A stretch of DNA of 64,000 bases from Chitinophaga caseinilytica (GCF_038396765.1 NZ_CP150096.1:229501-293500), one strand, 5' to 3'; positions 36,223-46,400 are shown, counted from the stretch's first letter. The notes: generated from the sequence alone by a model not told the origin. Translations and numbers: made by a program.

Positions 36223-38580
36223 TTAGTGAATGAAGTAGCGCAGTTTCACGAAGAAGGAACGGCCGGGCTTCTGGAGGCGCCAGTTGTCGTACGCGCGCTG
36301 ATCCGTGAAGTTGCGGCATTCCGCGGTGATGTTGTACCGCCCGTTTTGCAGGGAGTACGTGAGCCCGAGGTTTTGGATATATTGGTTCGGCACTTTTTCG
36401 TTGGAAACGGCGAAGTCTTCCCAGGTCAGGTAAAACCAGTGAACGTATTGCAGGTCCCAATTCAGCTGGATGCGTGTTCCCTTGCCGAGCAGGCCGTTTT
36501 TACCGATACTGGCCAGCGCGTTGCCGAAGAGCCAGGGCTGGTTCGGGATTTTGTTGCGGTAGGACGCTTCTTCCGTTTCGTCTTTCCCTTCGCCGCGTTT
36601 CGTATTGTTGATGGAATGCTGGTAAGTGGCGTTGAGGGTGAGATGGAAGAGATCGCGGTAATCGTACTGCACTTCCGCTTCCCCGCCGGTCACCCGCACT
36701 TTGGAAGTGTTTTCGTAGCGGATCACCTGGGAGTTGGACTGGTAGGTTTTCGGGAAAATGAAATCCACCGCATCGCGGAAGAATCCGCCGCCTTCCGCGT
36801 AAAAGCGGCTGTTGCCGCGCTGGGTGCCGTAATAGGCGCCGAGGTTCACGTTGTGGCTCGATTCGGGTTTGAGCAGCGGATTGGCGATCTGATCGTACCC
36901 GTTGCCGAATATTTCGCTTACTTCAGGAAGGCGGTAGGCTTTTTCGTAGGATGCTTTCACGCCGAAGTCGGGCATGATCTTGTACCGCGAAGCCACGCCG
37001 TAACCGAAAAAGCTTTTGGAATCGTTGCCGGAAATGTATTCGCCGCTGCCGGTGAGGATGGCTGCTTGGGTAAGCTGCATGCCGTAGAACTTGCCGAAGA
37101 AGGTGTTGGTCCACCGGGCGTTCAGCAGGTTTTGCTGGTAACCGAAGCCAACGATGTGCTTGGCGATCTTGCCGGGATTGTCGTCTTTATCGCTCACCAG
37201 CCCGTTGTATGTTTTGTTCGACATTTCATCGAACGTATAGTTCAGGTTGAAGGAATGCTCCGGGCTCAGGGTGTAGCTGAAATTGGCGCGGGCATAGTTG
37301 CGGGGGCGGCTCACATGCGTCAGTACCTTGACGTTGCTCATTTCCGCTGCGTTGAGCGGCACGCGGGAGCCGTCCCAGAAGTAGCGGTAGCCGGTGGTGT
37401 CGGTCACCAGGTATTTGTCTTGCGTGTGCGACGCGAAGATGTTCAGGTCGAGCCCTTCGGTGAAGAGGTTGTTCTTTTTATAGCGCAGGGTGGCGTTGAA
37501 CGCGTCGCCGTTCTGGAGCGCGGCGCCGTACACGCGGTTCTGGTTGGAGCCGGTCTGGATTTCGCGGTCGGTATTGGAATAGCCGGCGCCGAGGAAAAAC
37601 ACGTCGGCCCATTTCTTTTGCACCACGCCGATCTCGCCCTGTACCATGGTGGAGCGGTATTGGTCGTGGAATCGGCGGACGTCGCGCAGTTCGTATTCCT
37701 GTTTTTCGTCGTTGAACAGTTCGATGGCTTTCATCTTGTAATCGTTGTCGGAATAGTTGAGGAAAGCGCTCACCCGGCCCACGATCCCTGTTTTCCCGGT
37801 TACCTGTCCGGTAACGGCGGCGCGGTGGGTGTTGAAGGAACCGAAGCTGTAGGAGGCGTCGAGGTAATTTTTGATGTTTTGGTTGGTGACGAGGTTGACG
37901 GCGCCGCCGAGGGCGTCTGCGCCGAGGGAAACGGGCAGCACGCCTTTATATATTTCCACTCTTTCGGCGAGGTTCACGGGGATGTTGTTGAGCGTCATGG
38001 CGCTGCCCATTACTTCCAGGGGGATGCCGTCGATGAAATAGCGGACGGCGCGGCCGGAAAGGCCGTTGATGGAAAACTGGAAATCGGACCCTGTACCGCC
38101 GGACTCCCGGATTTTCACGCCGGTGGTGCGGTTGAGGATGGTGTTCATATCGGCGGAAGAGTTGGCGAAGCGGCGGGTATCGATGGCGTTCACTGCGAAC
38201 CCGCTTTCCTTGAGCTGGCGGCTCTGGCCTTTCCCGGTAACGGTGACGCCTTCGCGGGTTTGGGTGGCTTCGGTGAGGGTGATATCGAGCTGGAGGTCGG
38301 AATTGCCGAGCTGGATGGCAAGCTCCTGGCGGGTGAAGCCGAGCATGTTCACGATGAGGGTGTATTTGCCGGGTTTCAGTCCGGGTATGCGGAAGCGCCC
38401 GTCGTTTTTCGTGTAGGCGCCGGCATGGGTGCCCTGGATGGTGACCGCCGCATCGGAAAGCGGCTGGCCGGAGGGCGACTTCACCTGGCCGGTGACGGCG
38501 GCGGTGGATTGCGCCCTGGCGGTGAGCGCCAGGCAGCTACATACGATCGGGATAATGAAAAGTCTGATAAGCTTGAACAT
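36223..38580 (-). CDS. xusA: TonB-dependent siderophore-type receptor (XusA-like)
   Basis: From ATG 38580 (MFKLIRLFIIPIVCSCLALT) the protein has 785 residues. A carboxypeptidase-regulatory-like domain (about 25-110, SPSGQPLSDAAVTIQGTH) is followed by a TonB plug (about 125-235) with TTGVKIRESGGTGSDFQFSI and GALGGAVNLVTN-type motifs, then a 22-strand-type barrel ending in FFVKLRYFIH. No STN domain, so no FecR signalling. It leads the operon with the DUF4374 and PepSY genes; together they fit import of an iron-siderophore. Confidence 0.88.
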   Translation of the reverse strand: MFKLIRLFIIPIVCSCLALTARAQSTAAVTGQVKSPSGQPLSDAAVTIQGTHAGAYTKNDGRFRIPGLKPGKYTLIVNMLGFTRQELAIQLGNSDLQLDITLTEATQTREGVTVTGKGQSRQLKESGFAVNAIDTRRFANSSADMNTILNRTTGVKIRESGGTGSDFQFSINGLSGRAVRYFIDGIPLEVMGSAMTLNNIPVNLAERVEIYKGVLPVSLGADALGGAVNLVTNQNIKNYLDASYSFGSFNTHRAAVTGQVTGKTGIVGRVSAFLNYSDNDYKMKAIELFNDEKQEYELRDVRRFHDQYRSTMVQGEIGVVQKKWADVFFLGAGYSNTDREIQTGSNQNRVYGAALQNGDAFNATLRYKKNNLFTEGLDLNIFASHTQDKYLVTDTTGYRYFWDGSRVPLNAAEMSNVKVLTHVSRPRNYARANFSYTLSPEHSFNLNYTFDEMSNKTYNGLVSDKDDNPGKIAKHIVGFGYQQNLLNARWTNTFFGKFYGMQLTQAAILTGSGEYISGNDSKSFFGYGVASRYKIMPDFGVKASYEKAYRLPEVSEIFGNGYDQIANPLLKPESSHNVNLGAYYGTQRGNSRFYAEGGGFFRDAVDFIFPKTYQSNSQVIRYENTSKVRVTGGEAEVQYDYRDLFHLTLNATYQHSINNTKRGEGKDETEEASYRNKIPNQPWLFGNALASIGKNGLLGKGTRIQLNWDLQYVHWFYLTWEDFAVSNEKVPNQYIQNLGLTYSLQNGRYNITAECRNFTDQRAYDNWRLQKPGRSFFVKLRYFIH

Positions 38581-38698
38581 TTGATTCGGTTCTTGATTCG
38601 ACCGGCAAAGGTCGACCAAGGCGGGGGGCGCTTCATGTCGAAAAGGGAAAAATATTGATCCGATCCGGAAAACCGCTGTTTGAACATGGAATTCCTTT

Positions 38699-38943
38699 CC
38701 CGATCGGGCAGATCACGGAAACGGGTAACGGTATCGGGAAAACGGGCGGCATTCCCGCCGGTGTTGAATTTGAGCTGCCGCGATTAGGCCCGGCCAGCTG
38801 CCTTCCGTTGAATTTTCCCGATCGGGCGTGCCGGGCAGACCACGGAAACGGGAAACGGGTAACGGAAACGGGAAACGGGCGATATTCCCGCCGATGTTGA
38901 ATTTGAGCTGCCGCGATTGCGCCCGGCCAGCGGCCTTCCGCTA
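38699..38943. repeat. Imperfect tandem repeat of ~120-130 bp
   Basis: Two units lie upstream of the TonB receptor gene. Each starts with the palindrome CCCGATCGGGC (38699-38709 and 38817-38827) and passes through GAAACGG-type short repeats, which are expanded in unit 2. Each ends with a near-identical ~60-base block; a 23-base core is identical at 38763-38785 and 38895-38917. The rest of 38581-39000 holds no gene that I can support. The repeat may be regulatory or a decayed intergenic element. Confidence 0.75.
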
Positions 38944-38997
38944 AAGCGTGCGACGCAACGGCGGCCCAATAGCGAAAAAATGACCGGCTACACCCAT

Positions 38998-39026
38998 AAA
39001 AAAACCCGCGACCTGGTAGCCGCGGG
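38998..39026 (-). terminator. Terminator of the DinB gene
   Basis: A hairpin CCCGCG (39005-39010) with CGCGGG (39021-39026) is followed on the minus strand by seven T (38998-39004). It lies 27 bases after the DinB stop codon. Confidence 0.7.
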
Positions 39027-39052
39027 CAATCAATAATTTGTAATTCAATGAA

Positions 39053-39583
39053 TTAGAATAATTTCTCCTGCGGAGGCGTCACGCCGGCGAGGCGAAGGTA
39101 AACGGTGGTTTGGCCGCGGTGGTGCGTCTGGTGCTCGAACGATTTGGCCATGGCGGCGCCGCGGGTCATCTCGAATTTATCGAACAGTTTGATTTTCTCG
39201 CCCGGCTGCACGGTCGTTTTGCGGATGTTGTCGATCACCCAGTCGTAGCTCGCCATGGTGAGCTTGATGACGTTGGCTTTCGATTTATCGGCCACTTTTT
39301 CGGATTCCCCGAAATTCACGGGACTTTGCACCCCCAGCGCGGCCGCTGTGAGGCCGTAATTGGCGTCTGTGATGTGCAGCATCTGTTCGGCGAACGAGCG
39401 CATTTCGGGAGTGGGTTTGAGACTGTAGCCGGATTCGGGCATGGCTTCCAGGTATTCGAGCGTATAGGCTTTGGCCCGCTCCCATTCCTTGGCGATGCCT
39501 TCTGTGGTGGATTGCGCTTGTGCGAAGCTGCCAGCGCCCAGGGCGATGGCGAGAACGGCCAGGATTCTTTTAATGAACGTCAT
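39053..39583 (-). CDS. DinB family protein, exported
   Basis: A 176-residue protein with a signal peptide (MTFIKRILAVLAIALGAGSF). It has a four-helix DinB/YfiT-type bundle whose metal-binding histidines are seen in AEQMLHITDANYG and in SFEHQTHHRGQTTVYLR. DinB-like enzymes are metal-dependent, often thiol transferases, but most are uncharacterised. The export signal is notable because classical DinB is cytoplasmic. Confidence 0.88.
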   Translation of the reverse strand: MTFIKRILAVLAIALGAGSFAQAQSTTEGIAKEWERAKAYTLEYLEAMPESGYSLKPTPEMRSFAEQMLHITDANYGLTAAALGVQSPVNFGESEKVADKSKANVIKLTMASYDWVIDNIRKTTVQPGEKIKLFDKFEMTRGAAMAKSFEHQTHHRGQTTVYLRLAGVTPPQEKLF

Positions 39584-39751
39584 GACGGATTTTTTTGGTG
39601 ATTAAAAACGGGGGACCAGGGGATTATTGACAGTATCAAAGGTAATGAGGTATTTTCATTTGCCGTTGATCCACTTTTCAGGGATTTTCCGCTGCGCGAT
39701 GCGTATTTTGACAAGGTTCACCACAATACTGAATCGATTTAGCAAACCGTT

Positions 39752-41899
39752 ATGAAAAGGAACTGGCTCCTGATTTGCCTTGCAGGCATATTTTCCCTGC
39801 CGGCGCTCGACAGCTACGGGCAAAAGGGAAAATTCACGCAATACGTCAACACTTTCCTGGGCACCGAGCCCCTGAACGATTCCGCCATCGTAGGCTACCG
39901 GCTGCCGGACGGCTTGCGCTCCTGGGCAGGGCTCACCTTTCCCGGCAGCTCGCTCCCCAATGCCATGGTACAACTGAGCCCCATGACCGAATACGGTTCC
40001 GGCGCGGGGTACGAGTACGAAGACTCCCTCATCCTGGGATTCACTCACACCAATAAAGGCCACTGGAACCTTTGCCATGTTCCCGTGTTACCCTTTTCCG
40101 GGGAAGCACCGGGCAATGGGTCGCGCTTCTCGCACAAACGAGAATCCGCAGCGCCAGGGTTTTACCAGGTATATCTCGATGACTATAAAATAGATGTGCG
40201 CCTCACTTCCACCCTGCGCTGCGGGTTCCACCGGTATGTATACCCGCTTTCCACCGGCCGCCGCATCCTCTTCGATCTGGCCCGGGCCAATAACCGGGTG
40301 GGCGACTGGCAGATAGAACAGTCGGGCAGCCGCGCGCTGCAAGGTTTCCAGCAAACCGGCGAACGAATCTATCTTTACGCCGTGCTCAATACGCCGGTGG
40401 CGAAACTGGAGAAAACCGAAGAAGGGAAACGCAGCGGTCGCGCCATTGCAATATTGGAAAATGGGAAAGGCCCGGTGGAAATGAAGATCGGTTTCTCTTT
40501 CGTAAGCATTCAAAACGCAAAAGAAAATCTGGAAAAAGAGATCGGGGAACGATCGTTCGAAACGGTTCGCGCCGCCGCGAACACATCGTGGGAACAGCTG
40601 CTGTCGAAAGTGGAAGTGAAAGGCGGGACGGAAAAACAGCGGACGTTGTTCTACTCCAGTCTTTACCGCTCCTTCCTCTGGCCCGCGCTGCGCAGCGATG
40701 TGAACGGCGATTTCACGGGGGCCGACCGGCAGAAGGCGAATACCGGTTTCCGGTATTACACCGAACCGTCGCTCTGGGATACGTACCGGAACAAAGATGT
40801 GCTGCTGGGGCTGTTATCGCCCGATGTGGCGCTGGATGTGATCAAGTCGATGAAAGACGTCGGTGATAAAAAAGGCTTCATCCCCACGTTCTTCCACGGC
40901 GACCATGGCGCGTCTACCATCGCCGGGGCGTACCTCCGCGGGATCGACGGGTTCGATGTGAAGGGAACGTACGACATCCTCCTGAAAAACGCGAACCTGG
41001 AGCCCGGCGCGCGGCCGCATATTAAGGAATACATCGAAAAAGGGTTTATTTCCGATCCCGATATCGAAAAACCGCATGTGGAAACCAAAGCCAAAGCAGG
41101 TGTTTCCAAAACACTGGAATATTCGTACGACGATTATTCCCTTGCCCAGCTGGCCCGCGCGCTCGGCGATTCCGCCAACTACCGCACGCTCATGCAACGT
41201 TCGAAGAACTACCGCAACATGTTCGACCCTTCGACCCGGTTCATGCGCGGTCGACTGGCGAACGGCGACTGGATCACGCCTTTCGATCCGCAATATCCTT
41301 ATTACGAATACATGTACCGCGAGGCGAACGCCTGGCAGGTATCGTTTTACGCACCGCACGACATGCCCGGCCTCATTCAGTTGTACGGCGGCGCGGCGGG
41401 TTTCGAATCGAAGCTGGACTCGCTGTTCACCGTGCCCTGGAACCCGCGCCACATCGCGCGGAACGTGGAATCGATGATCGGGCAGTACTGTCATGGCAAC
41501 CAGCCCGACCATGAAGCGCCATTCGCTTATTATTTCATCGGCAAGCCGGAGAAATCGCAACGGATCATCGATACCATTCTCAATCACCTGTACGGCATCG
41601 GTGAATTCGGGAACGCGCTCTGCGGGATGGACGATGCCGGTGAAATGTCTGCTTGGTATGTGTTCTGCGCGGCGGGTCTGTATACTTTTTCCGCAACGGA
41701 CCCAGCGTATCTCGTAACCGTTCCGCTGTTCGATGAAGTAAAATGGAAGGCGGCCAACGGCAAATGGCTGACGTTGCGCAAACAGGGCCGCAGCCGCAGC
41801 CTGAAAGGCGTTCGGGTGGATGGGGAACCGCTGGACGGGTGGTTTGTGCCGCACCGTTTGTTCAGGAACGGCGGGGAGGTTTTGGTGGAAACGAAGTAA
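39752..41899 (+). CDS. GH92 family alpha-mannosidase
   Basis: The protein has 715 residues with a signal peptide (MKRNWLLICLAGIFSLPALD). GH92 landmarks: YVNTFLGTEP near the start, LGFTHTNKGHWNLC, YREANAWQVSFYAPHDMPGL with the likely general acid Glu, GNQPDHEAPFAYYF, and GMDDAGEMSAWYVF with the Asp pair for base catalysis. GH92 enzymes are calcium-dependent exo-alpha-mannosidases acting on N-glycans and mannans. It stands alone on the plus strand. A 36-codon ORF overlaps its stop codon. Confidence 0.96.
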   Translation: MKRNWLLICLAGIFSLPALDSYGQKGKFTQYVNTFLGTEPLNDSAIVGYRLPDGLRSWAGLTFPGSSLPNAMVQLSPMTEYGSGAGYEYEDSLILGFTHTNKGHWNLCHVPVLPFSGEAPGNGSRFSHKRESAAPGFYQVYLDDYKIDVRLTSTLRCGFHRYVYPLSTGRRILFDLARANNRVGDWQIEQSGSRALQGFQQTGERIYLYAVLNTPVAKLEKTEEGKRSGRAIAILENGKGPVEMKIGFSFVSIQNAKENLEKEIGERSFETVRAAANTSWEQLLSKVEVKGGTEKQRTLFYSSLYRSFLWPALRSDVNGDFTGADRQKANTGFRYYTEPSLWDTYRNKDVLLGLLSPDVALDVIKSMKDVGDKKGFIPTFFHGDHGASTIAGAYLRGIDGFDVKGTYDILLKNANLEPGARPHIKEYIEKGFISDPDIEKPHVETKAKAGVSKTLEYSYDDYSLAQLARALGDSANYRTLMQRSKNYRNMFDPSTRFMRGRLANGDWITPFDPQYPYYEYMYREANAWQVSFYAPHDMPGLIQLYGGAAGFESKLDSLFTVPWNPRHIARNVESMIGQYCHGNQPDHEAPFAYYFIGKPEKSQRIIDTILNHLYGIGEFGNALCGMDDAGEMSAWYVFCAAGLYTFSATDPAYLVTVPLFDEVKWKAANGKWLTLRKQGRSRSLKGVRVDGEPLDGWFVPHRLFRNGGEVLVETK

Positions 41900-42009
41900 T
41901 GGGTGACTTTGAAGTTGAGTTACCGATCAGTGTTTATGAATTAACGGAAGATGAGTACAACGAATGGGAAACTGAGATTCGTGCGGATTGGGAAAACCAC
42001 GGTACTTGA
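41899..42009 (+). CDS. Small acidic ORF, 36 codons, translationally coupled to GH92
   Basis: The ATG shares its A with the TAA stop of the GH92 gene (taATG), an arrangement typical of coupled translation. The product begins MGDFEVELPISVYELTEDE and is rich in Asp and Glu. It resembles no family I recognise. The next plus-strand gene is far away, so it would be the end of the GH92 transcript. It could also be a chance frame. Confidence 0.4.
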   Translation: MGDFEVELPISVYELTEDEYNEWETEIRADWENHGT

Positions 42010-42014
42010 ATCAT

Positions 42015-42488
42015 TCACAACTCCGCTTCCATATAGATCGCGCCTTGCATGGGATTGAACCGGTAAGGCGCGATCCTTTTGAAGCCATGGGCTTCGTAGA
42101 GTTTGATGGCGGAGGTCATATCAGGCAGGGTATCCAGCCGAAGCTTTTGGTAGCCGAGGTCTTTGGCGGCCTGAAGGGCACGGAGGAGAAGGGTTTCGCC
42201 GAGTTTCATACCGCGGAACCCCGGGAGCACGTACATTCTCTTCAGTTCGGATTCCGTGCCGGATAATTTGCGGACGGCTACGCAGCCGATTACTTCGGAA
42301 TTGCTGTAAGCAAGGATGAGCGCGCCTTCCGGAGGGCCGTACTGCTGATCGATGTCTTCCAGTTCTTTTTCGAACCCCTGGAATTGCAGATCGAAATCCA
42401 GCGAACGGGCGTAGGCGCGGAAGATGGCGCGGGCAGCTTCGTATTGCTGCGGCGTGGCGGCGATGAGGTAAGTGAAGTTCGTTTGCAT
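42015..42488 (-). CDS. GNAT family N-acetyltransferase
   Basis: A 157-residue single-domain GNAT. Motif A is seen in ELKRMYVLPGFRGMKLGETL and the family end in SAIKLYEAHGFKRIAPY. The family group acts on small amines or amino acids; the substrate is unknown. A perfect 10-base inverted repeat lies just upstream (42507-42533), suggesting control by a MarR-like repressor. Confidence 0.93.
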   Translation of the reverse strand: MQTNFTYLIAATPQQYEAARAIFRAYARSLDFDLQFQGFEKELEDIDQQYGPPEGALILAYSNSEVIGCVAVRKLSGTESELKRMYVLPGFRGMKLGETLLLRALQAAKDLGYQKLRLDTLPDMTSAIKLYEAHGFKRIAPYRFNPMQGAIYMEAEL

Positions 42489-42506
42489 GGCATTCCAAAA
42501 CTAATT

Positions 42507-42533
42507 AATTTAGTTGCTTTTGTCAACTAAATT
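42507..42533. promoter_or_regulatory. Perfect inverted repeat upstream of the GNAT gene
   Basis: AATTTAGTTG (42507-42516), spacer CTTTTGT, CAACTAAATT (42524-42533). It lies 19 bases before the GNAT start codon. The pattern TAGTTG-N7-CAACTA is like MarR-family operators; no MarR gene is in the window. Confidence 0.6.
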
Positions 42534-42656
42534 TGCGATCGCTTACAACTATCTTATTTTCAATAACATAACTTTTATATTTATCCAGTAAACTGTGTGT
42601 TTTCAGCAGTTATATTTCGTATATTCAGGATATGAATTGCCAATAAATCCCCCGTT

Positions 42657-43094
42657 ATGCAACACCCCATCCTTATCGCAGCATGCTTCCTGTTCTGCGC
42701 CGTTTCGGCCAGCGCGCAAGACGCCGACCACAACGCGCTCCGCAATCACAATGCCGACTGGATCCAGGCGTATCCCGAAAAAGACACCACCGTCATCAAG
42801 CGAATTGTGGCAGACGACCTGGTGATGATCACTTCCAACGGAACGCGCCTGAGCAAGAAAGAACTCATCCGCAACGTGGCCAAACCCGCCACACCGATCA
42901 CTTCCGCAACGATCGACAATGTAGACATCACCGTGAAGGGCAACATCGGGATCGTGGTGGCGCAGGTGGAATTTATTATGGTCGTTAATGGAAAAGAAAC
43001 AACCGTCAAGAACAATTACATGGACATTTATGAGAAGCGCGACGGCCAATGGGTGGCCATTGCAGCGCATGTGACCCGGCTCGAAGGCAAGTGA
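42657..43094 (+). CDS. NTF2-like/DUF4440 exported protein
   Basis: A 145-residue protein with a signal peptide (MQHPILIAACFLFCAVSASA) and a single NTF2/SnoaL-type cone fold: HNADWIQAYPEKDTTVIKRI, DDLVMITSNGTRLSKKE and the end MDIYEKRDGQWVAIAAHVTR. Such proteins are periplasmic or secreted and of unknown function. It is 61 bases before the KTSC gene. Confidence 0.88.
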   Translation: MQHPILIAACFLFCAVSASAQDADHNALRNHNADWIQAYPEKDTTVIKRIVADDLVMITSNGTRLSKKELIRNVAKPATPITSATIDNVDITVKGNIGIVVAQVEFIMVVNGKETTVKNNYMDIYEKRDGQWVAIAAHVTRLEGK

Positions 43095-43155
43095 ATTTCT
43101 TCACCCTTTTTTTACCATCCATTGTCTTTTATTAGTTACACCAAAACATATCTCC

Positions 43156-43383
43156 ATGCAAGCTTATCAAAACCTTGGCGGCACTTCGGCCGTGAAGGCC
43201 TATGAAATGGACGACCGGTATATCAACGTACATTTCAGTGACGGCACCGCCTATCATTACAATTACGTGGTACCCGGCGCAACCTATGTGGAAAGGATGA
43301 AATCCCTCGCCCGGCAGGGCCTCGGGCTGAATACGTTCATTAACCAGTTCGTGAAGGATAAATATGCGGCGCGGTTGAATTGA
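43156..43383 (+). CDS. KTSC-domain-like small protein
   Basis: A 75-residue protein following the KTSC pattern: SAVKAYEMDDRYINVHFSDG, YHYNYVVPGATYVERMK, then a C-terminal helix with FINQFVKDKYAARL. KTSC domains are small, often found near lysyl-tRNA synthetase or phage genes, and their role is not clear. No signal peptide. Confidence 0.75.
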   Translation: MQAYQNLGGTSAVKAYEMDDRYINVHFSDGTAYHYNYVVPGATYVERMKSLARQGLGLNTFINQFVKDKYAARLN

Positions 43384-43464
43384 TCGTTGCAGCATGAGAT
43401 GGTTGTGTTAAAGGTTGCAGCCGTTTTCCAAACATAAACGATCGACAATCCAGCTGGGAGACGA

Positions 43465-46400
43465 TCAGATTGGCGTGTTGAGGGTTACGGCCGCCACCGA
43501 CACATCGCTTCCCTTCGCGGCGCTTACATGCAAACGGTAAGCCGCCGGGTTGAAAGGGATTTCCACTTTCATGACGGCGCCCTTGCCCAGGCGCTCTTTA
43601 CGGACGGCTTTCCCTTCCCTGTTGAGCCGCACCAGCACCCATTCAAAAGTAACATCCCCGTCAACGGCGTATCGCCAGTTTCCGTGCTCCATGATGAGTG
43701 CACGGTACTCCAGCGTTTTGCCTTCGCTGGCGGTCACCGCCGGGCGCAGAATGTTGACGGGTGGCAGTGATTTTGACGGGAGGGTTGGATGCCAGATAGC
43801 GCGGAGCCGGTGCCAGTCGGGCTTATGACGCCCTTCCACATCCAGGAGCCCGTTGAAGGTGACGCGGTTCGTGGCTTCCTCGTCTTGCCAGGCCGCCACG
43901 AAAACGCCGGTTTCCTCCGGCCCCGCGGTCGCATACAACTGCACCGGCGTGGCACTGAGGAACCATGGCGCAGCAACGTCTTTCAGCTGAACCAGTCCCT
44001 CCCCGCCGGGAGGCAGCACCACGCCGAACGCCGCCGCCTGCGGGATTTCGTCGGTCAGGTACTGGAGCATGCCCGCCAGGTTCCCCTGAGCGTCTACGTC
44101 TATCGTAACCGGGCGGCCGGGATCGGTTTCGCGGATCCTTTGCACCAGGCCTCGCAGCCAGGCGGTATAAGCCTTTTGCTGATAGAGATAGGCCGGTTTC
44201 ACGAACCGGTACTGCAATAATTTGAACGCCGTGTTCGCCAGGCTCCAGGCTTTGATTTCCGGATGATGCTTCATACGGCCGACTTCCGCCACGATCGCAT
44301 CTGCCTTCTTCTGCATGGTTTCCGCATCCGCCAGGGCATCGCCGACCGGCGGCAACCAGAAGCCGTAATGCAGGCCTATTCCCGTTTCCGCCGCGGCCAC
44401 CAGCACGTTCCGGTCGTATGCGCCCGGGCCGTAGCGTCGCACGGTATTGACCCCGACGGTCCGCATCTCCCTGAAATCGTTCACCACTTCGGCCCGCGTG
44501 AGCGTATGCAGATTGCGGAACCAGTTACCGCCTTTTTGATATTGCATGCCGCGCAAAGTGTCCGTCCACCGGGGGCGGGAAGCCATCTGAACAGGCGGTT
44601 GGATGAAATGTAGTTGCTTGAGAGGCGCTACGGCACCGGGTTTCCCGCGGGTCAACCGGAAAAAGTCGCCCCCATCCTGCAGCTGCCAATCGATTTGCGG
44701 AACATTAGCACCGGGCGGTACATTTTTATCGAAAGCCGAATTGAACACCACGAACGCCTGTACTTCGCGGAAGCTGCCGGTGATCGATTTCGCGGCGTCT
44801 TCCATCCATCTTTTCTGCCGCTCGCCGCGCAGCGATCCGCCTTCTGCCACCATCACCGGCAGGCCCGACCGGAAAATGGATTTCCGGCGGAAGGGCGCGT
44901 ACAATTCCGCAAACGTGTAATCCTTTCCGTTAGCAGACAGCGTATCGTAGTTCAGCATCGTTACCCCGATCCAGTCTACATACCGCCGCCCTGGAAACCC
45001 CGGCTCCACCGCTTCGGGCTTCCAGGGATTCCACACCCACACGGCGTTGTAGGCACGCTCGGCCTGGAAGAGATCATGCACATGGCGCCAGGCGTTTTTC
45101 GCTTCCCCGGCCGTGTTCCCGCCTTCGGGCGACCATGGGTAGGCGGGATTGTCGGCCTCATGCGCGAACCGGATAAACACGGGCCGGTTCAACGCCCGCA
45201 CCTGCCGCGCGAATTTTTTCACGTATCCGTCGAACACGCCTGCCGTGATGCGCGACATTACTTTCCGCTCCCTGGCGAGCTCCGGATCGTTGGCGGAAAA
45301 AGCAAACCCCGAGGCCCAGGGCTCCCAGGTGATCATCGGCGCCGATCCGTTCCTGTAAATTTCCTCCGCAAGCGGGAACGGCAGTTCCGACTGCGGCCCG
45401 TCGCCCCAGGGGATGTACAGGGAAACGATGTCGGCATGCGTAGCAAACTCCCGCTGGAAGCCTTCCCAACCTTCCCGCCGTGTGATCCCTCCAGGCTCCG
45501 AAGGCTGGAAAACGCCGGTGTAAAAGATAGGTTCCCGGGCCTGCGAACCCGGCTCGCCCGATAAATACGCCTGTTGCGTGCTGCCGAACAAGTACAGCGT
45601 GGAAATGGCCATCAGCAACATGATCGGGAAGGCGAACTGGCGCAAGCCCGCGTAGATGCCGTGCCGGAAGTTCCAGAAGTATTGCTTCAACGTACGGTAA
45701 TACGAAAAACTGTTGCGCAGCACGCGGAACTGCGTCCGCATTTCCTGCACGTCCTTTTGCCGGCTGATGGCGATGTTGCAACTCATCACGAGGAAATTGA
45801 TCCCGGCGATGCCGGCCATGATCCAGGTGTAAGGGTTCCAGTCGATATACAAACCATACACGATGGCCGTCAGTGAACATACGGCCACAATGATGTTAGG
45901 CAGGTTGAGTATCCAGTTGTCTTTTTCCTTATCGTCTTTCGGTGTGGGGATGTAAGGCACTTTTTTCCGGATGATCGTGTAAACGAGCCCCACGATATGC
46001 ACCCACCAGGTGCCGATGAGCAACACGCCTCCCAGCACATGGTTCCCCCGTTCGCCGCGGCCCATCACCCATCGCTGCACGAAATGCCGGATCGCCAGGA
46101 TGCTCACCAGGAACGGAAGTCCGGCGAGGGCAAACAGTACCAGGTCCATTTTGAACGGGATGATCCCCATCGACAAGGCCAACACCGGTACGATGAAATT
46201 CAATCCGAAAATCAGCCCGGATAAGTAATGCAAAGGCGCCGTCCCGTAATGGAGCCGTTGCGCCCAGGTGAATTTCCGGAACAGCTTCGGATAGGTGACG
46301 AACAACAATTCCAGGCTTCCGCGCGCCCATTTCAACTGTTGTTTGTAATAGGCCGACAAGGTAGACGGGACGCGCCCTTCCGTGAGCACGGCGGGCAGGT

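Noticed and set aside
36037..38658. 873-codon plus-strand open frame opposite the TonB receptor gene
   Set aside because: The minus-strand protein has a signal peptide, plug and barrel motifs. The plus-strand translation is a low-complexity shadow caused by high GC.
38699..38943. Repeat region considered as a CRISPR array
   Set aside because: Only two long imperfect units, with no regular short repeat/unique spacer pattern and no cas genes.
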